Of a DNA stretch of 64,000 nt, positions 1 to 7,277 are shown one piece after another (position 1 is the first letter of the stretch; each line of letters starts with the position of its first letter). This stretch comes from Alphaproteobacteria bacterium (GTDB lineage Bacteria > Pseudomonadota > Alphaproteobacteria > UBA8366), in contig WHUA01000012.1 of NCBI GenBank assembly GCA_009377445.1, forward strand, positions 1-64,000. Reading direction: 5' to 3'. The notes under the pieces were generated by a model. That model worked only from the letters and a program-made list of their open reading frames with translations. It did not search any database and was not told the origin of the DNA. The position numbers and the translations under genes are program-made.

Positions 1-136
1 CCGTGAACGTCGCGCCGCCCGTCTCCGCCAGGATCTTCGTGATCGCTGCCGTCAGCGTCGTCTTCCCGTGGTCAACGTGACCGATCGTACCAATGTTGCA
101 ATGCGGCTTCGTTCGCTCAAACTTACTCTTCGACAT
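1..136 (-). CDS. tuf: Elongation factor Tu, N-terminal part (runs off the window)
   Basis: The reverse strand reads [20 protein letters not shown] and continues through the G1 P-loop GHVDHGKT (residues 19-26) to about residue 45, where the window ends. EF-Tu is the GTPase that brings aminoacyl-tRNA to the ribosome. The ATG at 136 is the only sensible start. tRNA-Gly and tRNA-Tyr lie upstream in the same direction, as in the classic tufB operon (tRNA-Tyr, tRNA-Gly, tuf), so co-transcription is likely. Confidence 0.97.
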   Translation of the reverse strand, partial: MSKSKFERTKPHCNIGTIGHVDHGKTTLTAAITKILAETGGATFT

Positions 137-310
137 TGGCTTGCTTCTTCCTGCTGGTTAACTTGCCGATCAACTCCGACCGCGAGCCCGTTGCCGTGCG
201 CCGTGTGGCTGCATCAGGGCCGTTCCCGCCGTCGCCACTCCCCCCCGACTTTTCCGCCTACTTTCCGCCGTCAGGCCGCCTCCTGACGAGCCGCCCCCTG
301 ACGAGCCGCC

Positions 311-385
311 TGGAGCGGGCGGCGGGAATCGAACCCGCGTCTCCAGCTTGGAAGGCTGGGGTAATAGCCATTATACGACGCCCGC
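311..385 (-). tRNA. tRNA-Gly (anticodon UCC)
   Basis: On the reverse strand the acceptor arms GCGGGCG and CGCCCGC pair. The T-arm reads GGGTTCGAATCCC and the anticodon loop CTTCCAA carries UCC. The 3' CCA is encoded at 313-311. It lies between tRNA-Tyr and tuf, probably in one transcript. Confidence 0.95.
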
Positions 386-473
386 TTCAATCCTACGGCC
401 TCGTTCCCTCAAACTGCCTCTCCGCCGGATCCGCCGCCCACATCCAATCCGAACAATACAACCGCCAGACGAG

Positions 474-558
474 TGGTGGAGGGGGTTGGATTCGAACCAA
501 CGTAGGCTTAGCCAACGGATTTACAGTCCGTCCCTTTTAACCACTCAGGCACCCCTCC
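474..558 (-). tRNA. tRNA-Tyr (anticodon GUA)
   Basis: The reverse strand gives an 85-nt class II tRNA with acceptor arms GGAGGGG and CCCCTCC, anticodon stem-loop GGACTGTAAATCC (GUA), a long variable arm, T-arm GGTTCGAATCC and encoded CCA. It is the first gene of the tRNA-Tyr, tRNA-Gly, tuf series. Confidence 0.95.
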
Positions 559-592
559 GACAGGTGCAATGCCACCGGCCCGGCGGAGTGCC

Positions 593-622
593 GCACTATG
601 GTGATTTACCGCTGATTGTCAA
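593..622 (-). promoter_or_regulatory. Possible sigma70 promoter for the tRNA-Tyr/tRNA-Gly/tuf transcript
   Basis: The reverse strand has a perfect -35 TTGACA (622-617), followed after about 17-18 nt by a weak -10-like element (ATAGTG/TAGTGC) near 599-593. This lies about 35 nt upstream of the tRNA-Tyr 5' end. The -35 is clear; the -10 is poor, as is common for stable-RNA promoters in GC-rich bacteria. Confidence 0.4.
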
Positions 623-732
623 CGCCCAAACCGCTACCCGAAATGCACAAATCACGCCGCCCGCGCATCTTTTTCCGCGAAGCCGGATGCGCGAGTTGCG
701 TATTTGCGAGCCAACTAATAGTAAGGTCCGTT

Positions 733-1572
733 ATGGTAAAAAGCAAGCCGCCGAGGGGCCGTCGCGACGCCGGCCGCCCCCCCGACCGCCACAGGCGCGA
801 CAGCCGGACGCATGAAGCGCACGCCTCGGCCGGCGGGGCGAGCGGCCATCGGCCGGGCGACCGCTGGCTCTACGGGCATCACGCAGTCGCCGCCGCCGCC
901 GGCAACCCGGCGCGCCGGCTGGAGCGCCTGCTGGCGACCGCGAACGCGGCCGAGCGCCTCAAGCGCGACTGCCCGGGCGCCGTCGCCGAGATCGTCGAGC
1001 GGCCGGCCATCGAGGCCGTGCTGCCGCCGGGCGCGGTGCATCAGGGGCTGGCGCTGCTCGCCTCGCCGCCGGCCGTTCCCAGCCTGGAAGAGCTGCTGGA
1101 CAGCCTGCCCCAAGACGCGTTGCTGGTCGTGCTCGATCAGGTTACCGACCCGCAGAATGTCGGCGCGATCCTGCGCAGCGCCGCCGCCTTCGGCGTGCGC
1201 GCCGTGCTCGTGCCGCGGCGCCACGCGCCGCCGGTCACCGGCGCGCTGGCCAAGGCCGCGAGCGGCGCGCTCGAGCATGTGCCGCTGATCGAGATCGGCA
1301 ACCTCGACCGCGCGCTGCAGAAGCTCAAGCAGGCTGGATTCTGGTGCCTCGGCCTGGACGCCGCGGCGGACCGCAGCATCGCCGATGCCAAGCTCGACCG
1401 CCGGCTGGCGCTGGTCATGGGCGCGGAGGGATCGGGGCTGCGCCGCCTTACAGCGGAGCGATGCGACCTCCTGGTGCGGCTGCCGACCCGTGGGCCGATC
1501 GCGACGCTGAACGTCTCCAACGCCGCCGCGGTGGCGCTTTACGAACTGTCCCGAGGCGCAGGCGGCGCATAA
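733..1572 (+). CDS. rlmB: 23S rRNA 2'-O-ribose methyltransferase RlmB/TrmH (SPOUT family)
   Basis: This 279-aa SPOUT methyltransferase uses SAM to 2'-O-methylate a guanosine of 23S rRNA (RlmB) or a related RNA site. An Arg-rich tail (residues 1-40) precedes a substrate-binding domain (about 44-115). The three SpoU motifs follow: DPQNVGAILRSA (139-150), LVMGAEGSGL (227-236) and the knot motif PIATLNVSNAAAVALYE (255-271). The ATG at 733 is preceded by TAAGG; an upstream in-frame ATG at 616 would add a non-conserved segment and overlap the probable promoter of the opposite-strand tRNAs. Convergent with the next small gene across a hairpin. RlmB versus another TrmH paralogue cannot be settled from sequence alone. 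Confidence 0.9.
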   Translation: MVKSKPPRGRRDAGRPPDRHRRDSRTHEAHASAGGASGHRPGDRWLYGHHAVAAAAGNPARRLERLLATANAAERLKRDCPGAVAEIVERPAIEAVLPPGAVHQGLALLASPPAVPSLEELLDSLPQDALLVVLDQVTDPQNVGAILRSAAAFGVRAVLVPRRHAPPVTGALAKAASGALEHVPLIEIGNLDRALQKLKQAGFWCLGLDAAADRSIADAKLDRRLALVMGAEGSGLRRLTAERCDLLVRLPTRGPIATLNVSNAAAVALYELSRGAGGA

Positions 1573-1578
1573 GCGAAA

Positions 1579-1604
1579 CGGCCGGGGACTTTGGCCCCCG
1601 GCCG
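1579..1604. terminator. Bidirectional hairpin between convergent rlmB and the small secreted protein
   Basis: CGGCCGGGG (1579-1587) pairs perfectly with CCCCGGCCG (1596-1604) around an 8-nt loop, directly after the rlmB stop and before the stop of the convergent gene. There is no clear T-tract, so factor-independent termination is plausible but not certain. Confidence 0.55.
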
Positions 1605-1629
1605 CTGCTTGCTGGCGGTTTCCGGCAAT

Positions 1630-1920
1630 TTACTCAGGATCGTGGAACCCGTCGTGAGCGGCCGGAGCCGGCTGCGCCCAATCCTGATGCGCCCAGCCCT
1701 GCTGGCCCGGAACGTAGGCCATGCTTGCCTGCTGCGATTCCGCGCTCAGCCGCTGGTCCTGGTGGCCGGCGAGCGCATGTTGCGCCGCCGCCGGCGACTT
1801 GACCGCCGCGAACGGGTTGGGCGAGTCGTAGAGCGCGCTGCCGCCGGAGGAGCCGGCAAACGCCGCGCCGCTCGCCGTCAACGCAATCGCCAAAGCCATC
1901 GGAGTGAAAAATTTCTTCAT
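1630..1920 (-). CDS. Small secreted protein, unknown function
   Basis: This 96-aa protein has a textbook Sec signal peptide: MKKFF, a hydrophobic core (about 7-17) and a cleavage site near ASGAAFA|G. The mature part is short, without Cys, and rich in Ala, Gln, Ser and His (QHALAGHQDQRLSAESQQAS, then a Trp/Gln/His-rich end). It resembles the small DUF4148-like exported proteins in composition only. The start at 1920 has GAAGGAATGG upstream; a longer frame reaching 2361 has no Shine-Dalgarno sequence and would bury the signal peptide. Function unknown. Confidence 0.75.
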   Translation of the reverse strand: MKKFFTPMALAIALTASGAAFAGSSGGSALYDSPNPFAAVKSPAAAQHALAGHQDQRLSAESQQASMAYVPGQQGWAHQDWAQPAPAAHDGFHDPE

Positions 1921-2239
1921 AGTGCCATTCCTTCTTCTTCGATGTGGAAAGGATCCCCGGGGTTCCTCTGGAGGATCCTCTATCGCGGTCATCCGCTTGT
2001 CCGACAGATGGTCGGCCGGCGCCGGCCGTTCAACATCAAGCTTTTGAAATGATGGTGATTTCCCGCTCTCGAATATTGATTTGTCCGTGATCGGACGCCC
2101 GCGCGCCGGGCCGCGCCGAGTCCGCTTTCGCCGCTTCCTCAGCATGTTGACGGCGGTCCAGAATCGCACCGCTTCGTGAGGCTCCGTGCGCGTGATAGAT
2201 TTGCCGCGGACAAGCGACGCAGAAACGACGGAGGGCGCG

Positions 2240-3487
2240 ATGCCCGGCACGCCGCGCGAAGACGCCCCCGGCGATGGGTGTTTCGTCAGCCATCTCGAAT
2301 GCAGCGCCACCGGCGAGCGGCACGATCCCTCCCGCCTGCACAACACCTCGCGCGCCGGCAAGCCGCTGCTGGTGCGCTACGACCTGGAGGCAGTCGGCCG
2401 CACGGTGACGCGGCAGGACATCGCCCGCCGCCCGGCCGACATGTGGCGCTGGCGCGAGTTGCTGCCGCTCCGCCGCGCGGCGGACATCGTCAGCCTCGGC
2501 GAGCCGGTGACCCCGCTCCTTTCGTTGCCGGCGATGCGCCGCGCACTCGGCTGCGGCGAGATCCTGGTCAAGGACGAGAGCCGCATGCCGACCGGCAGCT
2601 TCAAGGCGCGCGGCCTCGCGGTCGCCGTCTCGATGCTGAAAGCCTTCGGGGTGAAGCGCGCCGCCATGCCGACCGCCGGCAACGCGGGCGCCGCGCTCGC
2701 CGCCTATTGCGCGCGTGCGGGAATCGAAAGCTGGGTCTTCCTGCCCGACGACGCGCCCGAGGCGGCGCTGCGCGAGACCGCGCTCCATGGCGCAAAGGTC
2801 TGGCGCGTCAACGGGCTGATCAACCACTGCGGCGAGATCGTCGCGGCCGGGCGCGAGAAGATGGGCTGGTACGACGTCTCGACGCTGAAAGAGCCCTACC
2901 GCATCGAGGGCAAGAAGACGATGGCGCTGGAGCTGGCGGAGCAGCTCGGCTGGCGCGCGCCCGACGCGATCTTCTATCCCACCGGCGGCGGCACCGGGCT
3001 GATCGGCATGTGGAAGGGATTCCAGGAGCTTCGGGCGCTCGGCTGGCTCGAAGGATCGATGCCGCGCATGGTCGCGGTGCAGTCGACCCGCTGCGGCCCG
3101 CTGGTCAAGGCCTTCGACGAGGGCAAGGACACGGTCGAGCAGCCGTGGGAGCCGGTGACCACGACCTTGCACGGCGTGCGCGTGCCGAAGCCCTTCGCCG
3201 ATTTCCTCTGCCTCCGCGCGATGCGGGAAAGCGGCGGCTTCGGCTCGGCGGTGGACGATGACGAAGTGGAGGCGGCGCGCAGCGAGGTCGCGCGTAAGGA
3301 CGGCGTCCATCTCGGCCCCGAGGGCGCCGCCTGTTTCGTGGCCTACCGCCAGGAGCTGCGGCGCGGCCGGGTCGCGCCCGGCGACCGCGTCGTGCTGTTC
3401 AACTGCGCCAGCGGGCTCAAGTCCGACATGCCGCCGGCCGGCCGCCGCCTCGATCGCTTCGCCCCGATCGACTTCGCGGCGCTCTAG
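2240..3487 (+). CDS. Threonine synthase-like PLP enzyme (fold type II)
   Basis: A 415-aa member of the tryptophan-synthase-beta/threonine-synthase fold. The PLP lysine lies in the motif PTGSFKARG. The N-terminal segment CFVSHLECSATGERHDPSRL looks like the short zinc-ribbon start found in many threonine synthases, but most of its Cys pairs are missing. TAGNAGAALAAY and TGGGTGLIGMWKG are the phosphate/PLP binding loops. The ATG at 2240 has GGAGG six bases upstream; a GTG 54 bases earlier is weaker. No thrA or thrB is adjacent, so it may instead act as a threonine deaminase/diaminopropionate-type lyase. Confidence 0.8.
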   Translation: MPGTPREDAPGDGCFVSHLECSATGERHDPSRLHNTSRAGKPLLVRYDLEAVGRTVTRQDIARRPADMWRWRELLPLRRAADIVSLGEPVTPLLSLPAMRRALGCGEILVKDESRMPTGSFKARGLAVAVSMLKAFGVKRAAMPTAGNAGAALAAYCARAGIESWVFLPDDAPEAALRETALHGAKVWRVNGLINHCGEIVAAGREKMGWYDVSTLKEPYRIEGKKTMALELAEQLGWRAPDAIFYPTGGGTGLIGMWKGFQELRALGWLEGSMPRMVAVQSTRCGPLVKAFDEGKDTVEQPWEPVTTTLHGVRVPKPFADFLCLRAMRESGGFGSAVDDDEVEAARSEVARKDGVHLGPEGAACFVAYRQELRRGRVAPGDRVVLFNCASGLKSDMPPAGRRLDRFAPIDFAAL

Positions 3488-3523
3488 CCCGGCCCTTCCC
3501 GCCCGGACCCGCGCGCGAGACAG

Positions 3524-3552
3524 TTGCCGGGGAGGACGCGACGGGATAAATC
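3524..3552 (+). promoter_or_regulatory. Probable promoter of tRNA-Thr
   Basis: TTGCCG (3524-3529), a 17-nt spacer and TAAATC (3547-3552), ending 10 nt before the tRNA-Thr 5' end. Spacing and placement fit a sigma70-type stable-RNA promoter. Confidence 0.5.
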
Positions 3553-3562
3553 TCCCCTCGGC

Positions 3563-3638
3563 GCCGGCTTAGCTCAGCTGGTAGAGCAACGGTTTTGTAA
3601 ACCGTGGGTCGGGGGTTCGAGTCCCTCAGCCGGCACCA
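3563..3638 (+). tRNA. tRNA-Thr (anticodon UGU)
   Basis: GCCGGCT pairs with AGCCGGC, the D-arm is AGCTCAGCTGGTAGAGC, the anticodon loop TTTGTAA carries UGU and the T-arm is GGGTTCGAGTCCC. CCA is encoded. It stands alone here, away from the tuf-linked tRNAs. Confidence 0.95.
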
Positions 3639-3730
3639 TCTTGGCCCTGTCCGACCCGGAAACCGGCCCATCCGGAACGCCCTCAAAAATATCGAACGCC
3701 CTGACAACGGCCCGTTGTATATTCCCCGCG

Positions 3731-4210
3731 ATGGCCACGTTCCTCGCAGGGAATATTCCGGAAAGCTGCCACCCCAAGGTGCGCGAGCTGGCGGCGTATT
3801 GGCTGTCGATTCATCCGGCGCGCGGGCTGCCCGGCCGCCAGCATTTCGAGCCGATGGATATCCCAGCGCTGCTGTCGCACATCTACCTTGTCGACGTCTG
3901 CCCCGAAACGCGCGGCTTCACGTTCCGGCTGATGGGGACCGCCCTGGCGAAGCTGTTCGAGCGCGATTACACCGGCCTGCCCTTCGAAGGCGCCTACGAC
4001 AGCGGCAAGCGCTCGCATTCCTATCGCGACATGACCGAGATGCTCGCGAGCCGGCAGCCGCGCTGGCGCAAGGCGCCGGGCTATTTCATGAAGGACCGCG
4101 ACCACCTGACCCTCGAGCGCGTGAACCTGCCGCTCGCCAGGGACGGGCAGACGGTGGACATCATCCTGGGAATGATCCTCGCGCACAGCAAGAGCGGCGC
4201 GCTGATCTAG
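3731..4210 (+). CDS. PAS-domain protein of the PAS_5 type
   Basis: This 159-aa protein has no signal peptide or transmembrane segment. Its pattern LAAYWLSIHP, LPGRQHFEPMDIPALLSHIYLVDV, FTFRLMGTALAKLFERDYTG, VNLPLARDGQTVDIILGMIL matches the single-domain PAS_5 proteins common in alphaproteobacteria, usually of unknown role and sometimes linked to sensing. The ATG at 3731 follows the tRNA-Thr gene; the frame upstream only reads through the tRNA. No output domain is fused, so it may be a ligand-binding partner. Confidence 0.7.
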   Translation: MATFLAGNIPESCHPKVRELAAYWLSIHPARGLPGRQHFEPMDIPALLSHIYLVDVCPETRGFTFRLMGTALAKLFERDYTGLPFEGAYDSGKRSHSYRDMTEMLASRQPRWRKAPGYFMKDRDHLTLERVNLPLARDGQTVDIILGMILAHSKSGALI

Positions 4211-4266
4211 GGAGGACTCTGCGGGCCATCTTGCGGCCGGCGCCGGTTGGCCTTATTGCTGCGCCC

Positions 4267-4881
4267 ATGCTGGATCAGTTGAAAGCGAACAATCGCGCCT
4301 GGGCAAAGCGGATGGTCTCCGCCGACGGCGATTTCTTCAAGCGGCTCGAGCGGCAGCAGGCGCCGTCCTATCTGTGGATCGGCTGCTCCGACAGCCGGGT
4401 GCCCGCCAACGAGATCGTCGGCCTCGACCCCGGCGAGCTGTTCGTGCACCGCAACGTGGGCAACCTCGCGCCGCCGCAGGACGCCAACTACCTCTCGGTG
4501 CTGCAGTTCGCCATCGACGTGCTGAAAGTGCAGCATGTCATGGTGGTCGGGCATTACGGCTGCGGCGGGGTGAGCGCGGCGGTGGACGGCAAGCGGCGCG
4601 GCCTCGTGGACCACTGGCTGCACCCCATACGCGAGGTCGGCCACACGCACCGCCACGAGCTCGACGCGATTCCGGAGCAACGCGCCCGCCTCGACCGCCT
4701 GTGCGAGCTCAATGTGCTCAGGCAGGTGCGGAACGTGGCGTCCGACGTCTTCGTGCAGGATGCCTGGGCGCGCGGCCAGGCGATCCAGGTCCACGGCTGG
4801 GTCTATTCCCTGTCGAACGGCCTGGTGAAGGACCTGAACACGACGATCGGCCGGCCGGAAGAGCTGGAGCGGCTGGGCTGA
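4267..4881 (+). CDS. can: Beta-class carbonic anhydrase
   Basis: This 204-aa enzyme interconverts CO2 and bicarbonate in the cytoplasm. The zinc ligands are Cys40 (IGCSDSRVP), His96 and Cys99 (GHYGCGGV), and the catalytic Asp42-Arg44 dyad is intact. ELFVHRNVGN is the usual active-site loop. Length is typical of the plant-type beta class (about 200-220 aa). The ATG at 4267 directly precedes conserved sequence. It is separated by 56 nt from the PAS gene and may be co-transcribed with it. Confidence 0.93.
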   Translation: MLDQLKANNRAWAKRMVSADGDFFKRLERQQAPSYLWIGCSDSRVPANEIVGLDPGELFVHRNVGNLAPPQDANYLSVLQFAIDVLKVQHVMVVGHYGCGGVSAAVDGKRRGLVDHWLHPIREVGHTHRHELDAIPEQRARLDRLCELNVLRQVRNVASDVFVQDAWARGQAIQVHGWVYSLSNGLVKDLNTTIGRPEELERLG

Positions 4882-4890
4882 CCGCAGCAT

Positions 4891-4935
4891 AAGCGGGGTG
4901 CGTGCTTCGTCCCTCGACAAGCTCGGGACGGGTGA
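4891..4935. repeat. Partial REP-like repeat (shared with 7001-7215 and 46747-46879)
   Basis: GCGGGGTGCGTGCTTCGTCC followed by CTCGACAAGCTCGGGA matches the left arm of the longer palindromic repeats at 7049 and 46749. Only one arm is present here, just after the carbonic anhydrase stop. Confidence 0.7.
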
Positions 4936-4950
4936 CTTATCGCGCGGTCT

Positions 4951-5115
4951 TCACCCCAGGGCTCCGTCGTCCGCTCCGGCCTCCCGGCTCCACAGCCGGG
5001 CGAAATGGCGGTAACGGATGAAGGCCGCGTCGCGGCGGTTCGGGTGGAGCGGCCCAATCCTCAGAGCCGCCGACTTGATCGCCTGCAGTTGCCGGTAAAG
5101 CTTCGTATCGTTCAT
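4951..5115 (-). CDS. Small hypothetical protein (54 aa)
   Basis: A short open frame begins MNDTKLYRQLQAIKSAALRI and continues with LHPNRRDAAFIRYRHFARLW. It is basic and aromatic, predicted helical, with no signal or membrane segment. Codon use is GC-rich at third positions, like its neighbours, which argues for real coding. The start at 5115 has a modest GGA upstream. I do not recognise the family. Confidence 0.5.
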   Translation of the reverse strand: MNDTKLYRQLQAIKSAALRIGPLHPNRRDAAFIRYRHFARLWSREAGADDGALG

Positions 5116-5261
5116 GCCGTCCAAGGATAACTCCCCGCGATGATCGAAACCGTCCGCGCCCCGCGCCTGCGGGCAGGAGCGGAAGGGAAACGGCCGGTCT
5201 GGGAAGGGCCGGCGAGGTCCCAGGACGGGGCCTCGGCCCTATGCTTGTTCTGGCGGCGACC

Positions 5262-5368
5262 CTAGAGCAACCTGCGTCCTATCGGACGCAGATAAGTTGC
5301 TCTAACCTTTTAAGATAGATCAATTTACCTGCAATCAGGTGATTCCACCTGATTGCAGATTGATCTAG
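5262..5368 (+). repeat. 107-bp double-hairpin element, copy A
   Basis: The element starts and ends with CTAG and contains two nested imperfect palindromes. Hairpin 1 (5264-5303) pairs AGAGCAAC with GTTGCTCT around an inner CTGCGTCC/GGACGCAG stem. Hairpin 2 (5317-5366) pairs AGATCAAT with ATTGATCT around an inner 13-bp stem (5329-5341 with 5346-5358, loop ATTC). The same 107 bp occur inverted at 40703-40809 with one mismatch. It lies just downstream of the MFS gene and is distinctly less GC-rich than its surroundings. It is MITE/BIME-like; no transposase is nearby. Confidence 0.9.
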
Positions 5369-5403
5369 CGCCGCAAATCTTAACGTCTCGTTAATAAACG
5401 GCG

Positions 5404-6600
5404 TTAACGCGCGCCCTTGCTCTTTTGCGCGAAGAACAGCAGCAGGCCGAACAGCCCCACCCCCGCGGCGGCGAAGACCCAGCCGTAGCCGACCCGGTCC
5501 ACGACGAGCCCGAGCGCCGTCACCCCCGCCGCCTGGCTGATGAAGAAGACGAAGGTGAAGAGGGAAACCGCCGAGCCGCGCGCCTCGGGCGCCATCTGGG
5601 TGGCGTTCGTCTGCAGCGTGTTGTGGACCATGTAGAGGCCGAAGCCGATGGCGAACATGGCGGGCGCCACGACCACCCAGGACGGCAGGAGCGCGAGCGC
5701 GCCGAGGCATGCGCCGAGCAGGACGCCGCCCACGCGCATCATGCCGCGCTCGCCCAGCCGCGCCACGAAGCCGCGCGCGAACAGGCTGTAGCAGAGCCCG
5801 CCCAGCCCGAAGCAGCCGAGCACGAGGCCGATCCTGAGATAGTCGAGGGCGAAGGCGCTGCGCAGGAAGGCGCCGAAATAGGCGAGCGCGCCGAAGAACA
5901 GGAAACCTTCCGCGAAGATCGCCAGGAGAATCATCCGCGAGCGCGGCGCGGCCGCGATGCGCCCGTACTGGCGGATCAGCCGCCCCAGCCGCAAGGGCTC
6001 GGACACCCGCGCCCTGCTCACCTGCCCGAAGCGCAGCTCGAGCCAGAGCGCGGCGGCGACCAGCGCGAAGGCGGCCCCGACGACCACGAAGGCCGCGCGC
6101 CAACCGGCGTATTCGATGATGATGCCGCCGGCCGCCTGGCCGAAGACGACGCCGGTAAGCTGACCGGTGAGGATGCGGGCCAGCGTCGCCTGCCGCTCGT
6201 TGTAGGGAACGATGTCGCCGACATAGGCGAGGCCGAGGGTAATCACCGCGGCGGCGGTCGCGCCCGACGCAAGGCGCAGCAGCGCCAGCGCGACGAGCGA
6301 CTGCGCCAGCGCCGCTCCCGCAACCGCGGCGGCAGACAGCGTCGCCGCGATGGCGACGAGGCGGTACTTGCCGTAGCGGTCGCCCAGCGGCCCGTAGACG
6401 AGCTGGCAGACGCCGTAGGACAGGGCGTAGGCGGTGGCGATCACGGACGCCGTGCCGGGCGTGACGGAAAATTCCTGCGCGATCCGGGGCAGCATCGGCT
6501 CGGCGATGCGCATGCTCGACGACACGCAGAACGCGCCGGCCGCGAGAAGAACGACCGGACGGAGAACATCGCTTCGGCCGCCGCGCGCAGGTCCCGCCAT
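5404..6600 (-). CDS. MFS transporter (12 TM, drug/metabolite efflux type)
   Basis: A 398-aa inner-membrane carrier with about 12 hydrophobic helices. The loop 2-3 signature GPLGDRYGKYR (about 70-80) is the DHA-type MFS motif A, and GDIVPYNERQATLARILTGQLTGVVFG marks helices 4-5 as in the YdhP/AraJ-like exporters. Substrate cannot be read from sequence. It is a single gene facing away from the hydrolase region; copy A of the 107-bp element follows its stop. Confidence 0.85.
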   Translation of the reverse strand: MAGPARGGRSDVLRPVVLLAAGAFCVSSSMRIAEPMLPRIAQEFSVTPGTASVIATAYALSYGVCQLVYGPLGDRYGKYRLVAIAATLSAAAVAGAALAQSLVALALLRLASGATAAAVITLGLAYVGDIVPYNERQATLARILTGQLTGVVFGQAAGGIIIEYAGWRAAFVVVGAAFALVAAALWLELRFGQVSRARVSEPLRLGRLIRQYGRIAAAPRSRMILLAIFAEGFLFFGALAYFGAFLRSAFALDYLRIGLVLGCFGLGGLCYSLFARGFVARLGERGMMRVGGVLLGACLGALALLPSWVVVAPAMFAIGFGLYMVHNTLQTNATQMAPEARGSAVSLFTFVFFISQAAGVTALGLVVDRVGYGWVFAAAGVGLFGLLLFFAQKSKGAR

Positions 6601-6736
6601 GGGGTCGTATCCGTCCGGTGAAGCCCCGACTTCGGGAGGAAGCAGACACCAGATATCGCCCCGCGGCGGCCGTCAAGACCCCGGCGGATCGTCGCCCCCG
6701 GCCTGCTGCCCGGCGTCGTGTTCGGGCAGGCGGCCC

Positions 6737-6904
6737 CTAAACCTTGCGCGCTATCGTATCGGCGACCTTCAGCCACATCTCAGCGCCTTCGGCATCCCCG
6801 ATCTCGGAGAGCGCCTTGGCGCGGGCACTGGCCTTTTCGGCCGCCGCCTTGCCGTACTTCTCAATATGTGCGCGCACGAGGACCAGCACCTGCTGGTCCG
6901 ACAT
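6737..6904 (-). CDS. Small helical protein (55 aa), conserved-looking
   Basis: The frame begins MSDQQVLVLVRAHIEKYGKA and includes EIGDAEGAEMWLKVADTIARKV. It is all-helical by composition, without Cys or membrane segments, and has the look of the small conserved proteins annotated as hypothetical in Rhizobiales and Rhodospirillales. The ATG at 6904 is chosen; a GTG three codons upstream (6913) is possible. Repeat-rich DNA lies upstream. Confidence 0.6.
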   Translation of the reverse strand: MSDQQVLVLVRAHIEKYGKAAAEKASARAKALSEIGDAEGAEMWLKVADTIARKV

Positions 6905-7000
6905 GTCGATCACGGAGTTTCACCCAATTTTTATTTATTTCAATGCCGCAACGTTACCCGTCCTGCTTGCCATATCCGCCGGAAGGAAGCAATCGCTCTC

Positions 7001-7215
7001 GCGACACTCAGGGCAATCGCATTTGAGGGGGCTCGCGGCGATCGGGACAAGCGGGGTGCGTGCTTCGTCCCTCGACAAGCTCGGGATGAGGAAGCTCAGC
7101 ATGAGGTTTTTTCTCAATGCCAAAAAGATTCACCCTCATCCTGAGCTTGTCGAAGGACGCACGACATTTGTGCAAGATCCGCAAATGCGATTGCCCTCTC
7201 GCGACACGGATGGCG
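7001..7215. repeat. Composite REP-like palindrome bounded by a 15-bp inverted repeat
   Basis: GGGCAATCGCATTTG (7011-7025) returns as its exact reverse complement at 7182-7196. Inside, GTGCGTGCTTCG...CGACAAGCTCGGGATGAG pairs with CTCATCCTGAGCTTGTCGAAGGACGCAC, so RNA or single-stranded DNA could fold into one long hairpin with a T-rich loop. The core recurs at 46747-46879 and one arm at 4891-4935. The spacer 6905-7277 (373 bp) otherwise holds nothing I recognise. Confidence 0.8.
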
Positions 7216-7277
7216 GATTGCCAATATCGGGGCGCTCGCGCAGGATCGATGCGCCTGCCCCGCCGGAGCGCCGCGTC

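Noticed and set aside
4803..5057. 84-codon minus-strand frame overlapping the end of carbonic anhydrase
   Set aside because: It overlaps the conserved enzyme and the REP arm; the frame at 4951-5115 is the better candidate.
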